A stretch of DNA of 64,000 nucleotides, from contig CM069870.1 in the NCBI GenBank assembly GCA_036172665.1, positions 22,170,001-22,234,000 of the forward strand, given 5' to 3'. Of the stretch, positions 56,205 to 64,000 are shown piece after piece. The notes below the pieces were generated by a model. The model was not told where the DNA came from and did no database searches. It was given only the letters and a program-made list of their open reading frames with translations. Every line of letters starts with the position of its first letter. Within the stretch, counting starts at the first letter, position 1. The DNA comes from Prosopocoilus inquinatus (Eukaryota > Arthropoda > Insecta > Coleoptera > Lucanidae). The translations under genes were made by a program, and so were the position numbers.

Positions 56205-56845
56205 AGCAAAAACAAATCGAACGATCTTGCTAAAAAAATGGAAAAACAAAAAGAATTAAAAATTAATAAATTTCAGCAACAAAAAGAGACGATCGCATTA
56301 ATTAAAAAGAAGAAATCCCAAACCCAATCAAATTAAAAATCGAAGATAAAAATGAAAGTATCTTAGGTGGGATTCTCTTCTTTGAAAATGTTTAAAAAAA
56401 ATAAAATAAAATTCACAAACAAAACAAAAAAAAATAACTAAACGTAAATTAAACAAGAAAAAAAAAACAAACGACGATCTAACGATATTGTTAAAGGAAA
56501 TAAAAAATAAAATAGCAAAAACAAGTCGAACGATCTTGCTAAAAAAATGGAAAAACAAACGCAGAATGTTCTTTGCACAAGCAACAAACAAAAAATTAAT
56601 AAATTTCAGCAACAAAAGACCATCGCATTAATTAAATAGAAGAAATCCCAAACCCAATCAGATTAAAAATCGAAGATAAAAATGAAAGTATCTTAGGTGG
56701 GATTCTCTTCTTCGAAAATGTTAAAATAAAATAAAATAAAATTCACAAACAAAACAAAAAAAAATAACTAAACGTAAATTAAACAAAAAAGAAACAAAAG
56801 ACGATCGAACGATGTTGTTAAAGGAAATGAAAAATGAATAAATGA
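56205..56845 (+). repeat. Twofold tandem repeat, about 310-330 bp
   Basis: TCGAACGATCTTGCTAAAAA occurs at about 56217 and 56526, AATCCCAAACCCAATCA at about 56314 and 56644, and TCTTAGGTGGGATTCTCTTC at about 56360 and 56690. Both units are A-rich. Confidence 0.88.
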
Positions 56846-57512
56846 AAACAAATTTTAGAAATTGGCAAACAAAAAACGAACGCTTAAACTCAAACAAAAA
56901 AAATCAATCAAAATAAAAAGAAGTCATAACACTGGACTGAATGAAGGAAAGTTGAAGGAAAAAATCGATCGCTTAAAAAAAAGGAAAAAGGAAAACAGAA
57001 TATTCTTTGCGCACGCAACAAGCAAACACAACAACAAATCTCACAAACAAAAGAAACTCGCTCTAATTTAGATCAATGATACAAGGCGTTAATAATAATG
57101 TTAAACACTCATGTTTTAATAAATTTAAAAAAGCGAAAAGTTAACGTATAATATGAAAAAAGTAAGAAAAATTAAAACGTATGAGTACCATTTAAAATAT
57201 GCAGATGAATAAAAAAAATAATCAGATTTAAAATGACGTAATTATGAAGTGGAAAAAACAAATAAATGAATAGGACCTTGAAATTTCGCATATATCGATA
57301 GTTTCATACGGAAATCATTTTATTTTATTAAAATTTTCTCCTAAATTCAAAAGGAATGCCACTTTGCCTACACATATTTTATTTCTTCTTGTGTTAATTC
57401 CGCCATCTTGAAGACTTTCGAGCTCAAATTTGGTACAAATTCATTTCGCACCAAGCAGATCTGAATTGCAAAATTTGAAATCTGAATTCAAAATTTTTTG
57501 GTCCATTATATG

Positions 57513-58437
57513 CAGTGTTGTTAAAGTTGCATTTCTAATAGTATCTAGATACAGATGCAGATACTTTCACAAATATGTATCTAGATGCAGATACAGATAC
57601 TTTTTTCGGAAAATATCTAGATACAGTTACAAAAAAAAGTATCTGCAGTTTATCAAGATACTTGCAAGTGTAAACTTCAATAACCTACGCAGTAGTGGAG
57701 GTACGGTATTATTTGCGATCCAAATCGACTTTTTTTGTGAAAATTGACGAAGTTTTCGTATGAATATGTGAATAATGTACACACTAAAATCTGTGATAAT
57801 TTTCACAATTCTTTTCAGCTGTATGTCTTTTTAAATAGAAAATTTATCTTTGAAATTAAGTTGATCAGTAATTACCTGGTTTTGTATGAAACCAAGTCAA
57901 GTCAACGTAAAATATAAAGTTATCAGCAGAAATGACTCTACTTCCGTATCAGACAAGTTAAATGTCAAATTAATCTAGGATTCTTAGTTGCAACCTTGTT
58001 GTAGCTAAGAGAGCGTTCCCACAATCAAGAAAAGTTGATAAAATCAACAATACAGTCTTTTCCTTTTGATTTTCTGCTTTTGTCAATTATCTTTCCCAAT
58101 TTTTAAAGTAATTTTCAAGTTTCTGAACTATCAAATCGCATTTTAAATAGAACAGTCATTTGACAAACTGGAAAACATAATTAACAAGAGGGGAAAATCA
58201 AAAGAAAGAGACTGTAAAATCGGAGGTTGCATTTCCGCCAAGGTCTGCTGTTTTTACGGAAGTTCAAAATGTATCTAAAATGTATCTTAGTATCTCAAAT
58301 GAATAGATACACTGTAATTGTATCTAGATGCAGATACAGTTACATTTTTTAGTAGTATCTGAGATATGTATCTAGATACTCAAAAAGTATTTAGATACTG
58401 TATCTAGATACTTGCATCTAGATACTTAACAACACTG
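57513..58437. mobile_element. Non-autonomous hAT element, 925 bp, perfect TSD
   Basis: Ends CAGTGTTGTTAA and TTAACAACACTG, flanked by identical ATTATATG (57505-57512 and 58438-58445). Near both ends GTATCTAGATAC and AGATGCAGATAC words are repeated many times, as in the subterminal transposase-binding repeats of hAT elements. The interior shows no transposase frame. Confidence 0.95.
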
Positions 58438-59398
58438 ATTATATGTATCGCGAACTTAATCCGGGGACACACTGTATAAGGTAAATAAATTTTATGTATT
58501 ACACATGCTAGTAATTAAAGGTCGAATAATTACTGCTCTTAATTATTATGTAAATGCATAGTTCCTTTTAGGTACCCAGTTATACTTTTTGTTTTTACTA
58601 ACTGTTCGAGTTATTTTACTAACTGTACGAGCTACCTACAAGCTAAAAAGAAAACGAAACCGAAACGTAGCATAAACACTCTCGTCTAGGTAATATGAAC
58701 ACAAACCAATTAAACGGTTCATAAACGAGCATATGGCGAGGGAACAAAAGCAACGTGCTCTTTTAAAGGGGAAACTAAAATTTGTTTACATAACTACCAC
58801 GTAGTTTTCATCGTGAGGTATGATAAACTGCACCCATGGATTTATTTTTTAAAGGCCATGAAATAACTAACTGCTGCGTTTGCTGAATATTTCGTTTCCG
58901 TAACGTAGAAGACGTATTAAGCACAGGTATAAATAACATTGTAAGGCAGATATCATCTAACCGGTCTACCTTCAGAAGGTCGGCAATTATGTGGACCGTA
59001 AAACAGACAATGAGATACGGTACAGTAACGGCAGAAAAACTATAATTTACGAATAGGAATAGCATTACATTTTCATAATAATATCATTACGTAAAGTTAC
59101 ATACACACATATAATATGTAATAGATTATGAAAAGTAATTGCTGTTTATACAGGTGTATCAGTAAACAGTATACAGTTGTCCATCGACTGCCGCGGTCTT
59201 CTCTACCGTCTAAAGTATACAAGATAGAAAAGAAATTCAAACAAGCTAAGGTGTAACTCAGTCAGCTCTATTTTCTAAAATTATTTTTGGCTATATAGGG
59301 TGTTCAGTAACTGAGAGCCATACCAAAGTTATAACGAGATGAGGTGTAACTCAGTCACCTCTATTTTCTAAAATTATTTTTGGCTATACCGGGTGTCC

Positions 59399-60270
59399 CG
59401 CACCATGTGCTTACCCTTCTAGAATCTTTATTTATTAATCGATTAACCTGAATTTTGTAGACAATAAACTAAACAAAAAATGGAATTCTCCGACATACAG
59501 ATAGTCGTCATAGGACTTCCGGTTTCGCCGGAAGTGATATCAACTTTCTTATTTTAAATAGAACACCCTATATATTTTTACATATTTAAAATCTACGGAT
59601 CATTACGAGTCCGAATATGTATCAATTGTTAAATTTGGTTTCCATGACAACGAAAAAAAAACTTTTTTATTTTTCAATCTAGAAAGCTATGAATCGCATT
59701 TTTTCGATCTAATGCGATCAAGTGTTTCGAAAAAATCACTCCTTTGATGGTATTTTGGTTTTTAACATTTTTACAGTTATTTGAAATTTTCATTAGCTCT
59801 TAACTCATGTTTTTCGATAGAACCTCATATGTTTCTTAGCTTAGTCCAACTGAATATTTTTTTCTGAATACGCTGATACCAAATAGGTCTTATTTTCTTT
59901 GAAAATAATTTAAAATAGAGCATGTCTTATTGAAATTTTACTCGCATTAGATCGAAAAAATGCGATTCATAGCTTTCTAGATTGAAAAATAAAAAGTTTC
60001 TTTTTTCGTTGTCATGGAAACCAAAATTAACAATTGATACGTATTGGACTCGTAATGATCCGTAGATTTTAAATATGTAAAAATATATAGGGTGTTCTAT
60101 TTAAAATAAGAAAGTTGATATCACTTCCGGCGAAACCGGAAGTCCTATGACGACTATTAGTACGTCGAAAAATTCCACTTTTTGTTTAATTTATCATCTC
60201 CAAAATTCAGGTTAATCGATTAATAAATAAAGATTCCAGGAGGGTGAGCACCATGGCGCGGGACACCCGG
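59399..60270. mobile_element. Inverted-repeat element A2 inside the palindrome, TA target site
   Basis: Ends CCGGGTGTCCCG and CGGGACACCCGG with TA at 59397-59398 and 60271-60272. Arms of over 250 bp fold on each other. Same family as 53536-54382. Confidence 0.9.
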
Positions 60271-60569
60271 TATAGGCTGTTCAGTAAATGAGAGCCATAC
60301 CAAAGTTATATTTTTTTTAATTGGAACACCCAGTATATTTTTACATATTTCGAAAGTAGGCATAACGAGTAGGTAATAACAAAAAAATTCGGAAGTTCTA
60401 TTTAAGAGTTCGTAAGATATTAATGATTATGTGTAAAAAATGCTCTACTTTGAGCTTTTAAAGTTTGATTATTTATTTACATTTCATCGCGAATTTTTGT
60501 TGGTAGTCAATACAGTATCTCATCTACAGAAATTTCACAACAGATTTAATCTATTAGTTATTATGTGTA

Positions 60570-61570
60570 CAGGGTGTTGAGTTTTGAAAAACGTAATTTT
60601 TCTCAAAATTTTCAAATGGAATACCCTGTTTGTCTAAACTCTTGTGAAACACTGTCTTAATGAGCTTTCATAAAACGCCAAATGTTTTTGTCTAAACTGA
60701 AGAAATCGCGAGACAGCAATGAAATATTTTTTTTTCTTTCAATATTAACTTATAAAAGCTGTTTTATCTGTTCAATATTAATGTTATTTAGCCTTTCCGT
60801 CTGGTTTTTCTGTTTCAGTTAAATGATAAATCAATGTTCCAAGTAATTGAATATGTTCCTATTAAACTAATTCCTATTTTGTTTTACTTTGAAAGGATTT
60901 AAATAAATAAAATAATTTAAAAAAATAAAATTTAAAATTACGTTGCCGTTTGGTAGAAAATAGGAAAACAGTTGCCATGAATTTTTAATTGACAGAACAA
61001 TTGTTTAGATTAGTGACACACTACTTTTACAAATTTGTACGTCTTTTTGTGTTAATAAAATGGATTTTAATAATGAAAAGTTACGTGACCTGACTCACCT
61101 AATAGGAGAAAGCAACCAAAACTGTCTTTTGGCGTTAAGATTACAAGAAGTAAGAAGTATCTACAAGAAGCCGAAAAACAATTTGAATATTTAATATACA
61201 TTGTCTAGATCCAATGGTTCCTTGTCATTCTTAATTTGTTCATTGTTTTCTGTTCTTTTCTAATTTAATACTTATTATTCTTAATTTGTACATTATTTTG
61301 TTATTTTCTCATTTATTAATTAAATTAACTAATATTTGTTAATTTATTAACAAAATAAAACAGAAGGACCGGTTGAAAAGGCCAAAAAACGTCAATATTG
61401 AAATTAAAGAAAATGAGTAATTGCTGTTTCGCGACTTTTCCAGTTTGGACTAAAACATTCGGCGTTTTATGAAAGCTCATTAAGGCAGTGTTTCACAAGA
61501 ATTTAGACATACTGGCTGTTCCATTTGAAAATTTTGAGAAAAATTAACTTTTTCAAAACTCAATACCCAG
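60570..61570. mobile_element. Central inverted-repeat element, TA target site
   Basis: Starts CAGGGTGTTGAGTTTTGAAA after TA (60568-60569) and ends CTCAATACCCAG before TA (61571-61572). Arms of about 155 bp (TAATGAGCTTTCATAAAACG / CGTTTTATGAAAGCTCATTA). A unique centre (60730-61410) separates the arms. Confidence 0.85.
61060..61194 (+). CDS. 44-codon ORF in the central element
   Basis: ATG GAT TTT AAT AAT GAA to TAA, encoding MDFNNEKLRDLTHLIGESNQ and 24 more residues. It lies in the only non-palindromic part of the nest and might be the leftover N terminus of an element protein. No family recognised; it may be chance. Confidence 0.2.
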   Translation: MDFNNEKLRDLTHLIGESNQNCLLALRLQEVRSIYKKPKNNLNI

Positions 61571-63544
61571 TACACATAATAACTAATAGATTGAATCTGT
61601 TGTGAAATTTCTGTAGATGAGATATTGTATTGACTACCTACAGAAATTGACGATGAAATGTAAATAAATAATTAAGCTATAAGAGCTCAAAGTAGAGGTT
61701 TTTTTTATACACTATCATTTATATCTTAAAAACCCTTAAATAAAACTTCCGAAATTTCTGGTTATACCTACTCGTTATGCGTACGTTCGAATTATGTAAA
61801 AATATACTGGATGTTCCATTAAAAAAATATAACTTTGGTATGACTCTCATTTACTGAACATCCTGTATAGCCAAAAATAATTTAAAAAAATAGAGCTAAC
61901 TGAGTTACACCTCAGCTCGTTTGAATTTCTTTTCTATCTTATATACTTAAGATGGTAGAGAAGACCGCGGCACTCGGTGGACACTCTGTATACTGTTTAC
62001 TGATACACCTGGATAAACAACAATTACTTTTCATAATCTATTACATATTATATGTGTGTATGTAACTTTACGTAATGATATTATTATGAAAATGTAATTG
62101 CTATTCCTATTTGAAATTATAGTTTTTCTGCCGTTACTGTACCGTATCTCATTGTCTGTTTTACGGTCCACATAATTGCCGACCTTCTGAAGGTAGACCG
62201 GTTAGATGATATCTGCCTTACAATGTTATTTATACCTATGTTTAATACGTCTTGTTTAATACGTCTTCTACGTTACGGAAACGAAATATTCAGCAAACGC
62301 AGCAGTTAGTTATTTCATGGCCTTTAAAAAATAAATCCATGGGTGCAGTTTATCATACCTCACGATGAAAACTACGTGGTAGTTATGTATGTTATTCACT
62401 CGGTAGACAACCTGTATGTACTGTATATACCATGTCACATATTAAAAATTTTATCACTTCTGTCTGTACCTACGTACATCGAAAATGTATAAATAAAATA
62501 AAATGTATACACAGTACCATTAAGGGGTTGCGTGAAATTCTGCAAAACTACCTAACCTTGACAGAGAGAGAACTATTGATTAGCTAACTTCCCGAGTTTT
62601 ATTTAGAGGCCGGATGCAGCTTGTCTATTTTCCAATATTCGTAAAATCAATACGATAATTTCCTGTGCAATTTGAGCCCTTGCTTGCTTGTATGTATGTA
62701 TGTACAAGTCCCTTTATGTCGTATGTATAGTATAGGGGCAGATGGTGAGACCCACATCATGAATGTATACGATAAGGTTCATTGCAGTATAAAACTGAAT
62801 TGGCCAACTTGATGGACGTCATTTCTATATTATGTCAATACAGTACCAAACAGTAACATAGGAAGAAGAAGATAAGTTTTTCCCGAATTATTATGATTAG
62901 AGAGCGGATAACTTCAGGTTTCACCTAAGGTCATCTTTCAAACCGTAACCGTTAAATCAAAATTATTTTTGTTTTATTTGTTCTGTGTACAACACCATCT
63001 TGGAAAAAACATATTATTTGCAAAATCACTGAAAACCATTTGATTGTGATATGTAAGTATGGTTTTTAAATCGGACAACCATACATAAGGAATTACGTCC
63101 ATAAAAATTACAACGAAACACGCGCGTAAAAAAATCCAAGTACCATACATAATTTATTTGCATTGTGGTACTTTGAAAAGTCTGAATCCCTGTTCTTACA
63201 AAAATAAAGAAATAAATAAAAATCAAAAATCATAATCAAATAATCTAAAATCAAGGGCAACAGAAAAAAACAATTATAAAAATCCAAAAAAAGTAATCGA
63301 CAAGTGAAACAATCATAAAGTAAGAATAACACACTGAAAGCGATATAGAAAAAGGAAACAAATGATGATCATAAAAAGCGAAGGCGCATAAAAAAGGATC
63401 CACTCTAAAAGCGAGCAAAAAACAAGAGACAAACAAACGAAAGCAGTAAAATTAAATTTATCGCATATAAGCCCCAATCCAAGTGAAAAGAAAAGTGAAG
63501 AAACAAGGATAGAAAATAAAAAATAAAATATGAAGTACGTTAAA

Positions 63545-63795
63545 TGAAATTAATCTCCGCCCACAATAATTTTATATCCGTAGATACGTATTTCGGCAGC
63601 TAAGCTACCAACTTAAAAGCACTTAAAAAGATCTAAAAACAACCTAATCATCCTAATACATTTTTATTAGGATAATTAGGTTGTTTTTAGATCTTTTTAA
63701 ATGTTGTTAAGTTGGTAGCGTACTGAAGATAGGAGCTTAGCTGCCGAAATACGTGTCTATGGATACAAAGTTATAGTGGGCTGAGATTAATTTCA
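63545..63795. repeat. Palindrome with a CTGAAGA...CGAAATACGTGTC fold
   Basis: Arms of about 110 bp: AATTAATCTC and CGTATTTCGGCAGCTAAGCT at the left, AGCTTAGCTGCCGAAATACG and GAGATTAATT at the right, with AGATCTAAAAACAACCTAAT mirrored near the centre. The right arm keeps CTGAAGA (63723-63729); the left arm has lost that stretch. Related to the hairpins at 19.2-19.5 kb. Confidence 0.85.
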
Positions 63796-63879
63796 ATTAT
63801 TTCTTAAACCACAGTCTCCTTTACCATTTTAGTTGATGAAGTAAAAATTAATAAGTAAAAAGTTTCGCTGTTGATTAAT

Positions 63880-63990
63880 AGCGAAATGTTGAGTGTTTTT
63901 CCCTTCATAATTTTGTCGGGTTCAAGATTATAATAGCGAAACGTTGAATATCTTTCCCTTCATAATTTTGTCCGGCTTAAGATTAAAAAA
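63880..63990 (+). repeat. Short twofold direct repeat
   Basis: ATAGCGAAATGTTGA and ATAGCGAAACGTTGA are each followed by CCCTTCATAATTTTGTC; period about 55 bp. Confidence 0.85.
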
Positions 63991-64000
63991 AAAACTTTTT

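Larger units (their letters stand above)
54383..57512. other. Intergenic, A-rich repeats and one palindrome
   Basis: Contains a palindrome (54976-55127) and, from about 55730 to 57070, strongly A-rich, strand-biased DNA with recurrent AACAAAAGACGATCG-type words and a twofold tandem repeat. No gene recognised. Confidence 0.7.
58788..62388. mobile_element. Nested 3.6-kb palindromic element
   Basis: The outer arms 58788-59336 and 61836-62388 are reverse complements along about 550 bp (e.g. ACATAACTACCACGTAG at the left end and CTACGTGGTAGTTATGT at the right). The next inner arms, 60275-60568 and 61571-61862, also mirror each other. An 872-bp element (59399-60270) interrupts the left arm, and a further inverted-repeat element (60570-61570) sits at the centre. 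The left arm also has a 93-bp tandem duplication (about 59250-59396). The superfamily of the outer element is not resolved and no target duplication is clear. Confidence 0.85.
62389..64000. other. Right edge, repeats only
   Basis: AT-rich DNA, A-rich strand-biased stretch 63180-63540, the palindrome 63545-63795 and a short direct repeat to the window end. No gene recognised. Confidence 0.7.

Overview
The window is AT-rich eukaryotic DNA with spliced genes, GT..AG introns of up to about 5 kb, AATAAA signals and dense transposon debris. The xanthine dehydrogenase protein is insect-like, in particular near its C terminus. The organism is therefore most likely an insect. A beetle is possible, but nothing in the sequence proves the order. 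All work was done by eye; no alignment, profile search or folding program was run.

Layout. (1) 815-21416, + strand: a xanthine dehydrogenase gene (rosy/XDH family). Ten exons are resolved, and the first coding exon (start codon) lies upstream or was not found. They encode 1345 residues plus stop. Its introns hold a non-LTR retrotransposon remnant, two small hAT-type elements, mariner-type MITEs, and a roughly 2.6 kb satellite-like array in intron 4 built round the motif GCGCCATCTCT. (2) 21417-25653: intergenic repeats. (3) 25654-26988, - strand: a three-exon gene for a 278-aa protein of unknown function with a lysine/alanine-rich tail. (4) 27427-37164, - strand: one uninterrupted 3245-codon reading frame for a huge Lys/Ser/Glu-rich, probably disordered protein with two families of internal repeats. 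(5) 37661-38563, + strand: a 300-aa gene, head to head with the giant gene, which shares two collinear motifs with it (CELDII and AKxMYxVxLPN). The two look like a diverged paralogous pair with a shared roughly 500-bp promoter region. (6) 38.6-64 kb: no recognisable host coding sequence, but a possible TATA-containing promoter and non-coding first exon near 43.05-43.55 kb, a decayed DD41D mariner-like transposon with very long inverted repeats (44211-46263), a hAT-type MITE with a perfect 8-bp target duplication (57513-58437), and a nested 3.6-kb palindrome (58788-62388).

The most interesting signal is a dispersed repeat family that carries a type I hammerhead ribozyme motif: CUGANGA, a paired stem II, GAAA, a minimal stem III, GUC or GUA, and a long rod-like stem I. 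Two complete copies sit in inverted orientation at 40053-40335, one more is at 1868-1960 (- strand), and a decayed copy is at 11575-11655. The stems show compensatory changes between copies. This resembles the hammerheads known from Penelope-like retroelements and animal retrozymes. A second signal is the repeated CCAAGAGATGGCGC-type motif, which resembles the CTCF core consensus and occurs at least 17 times inside XDH intron 4 and again elsewhere in the window.
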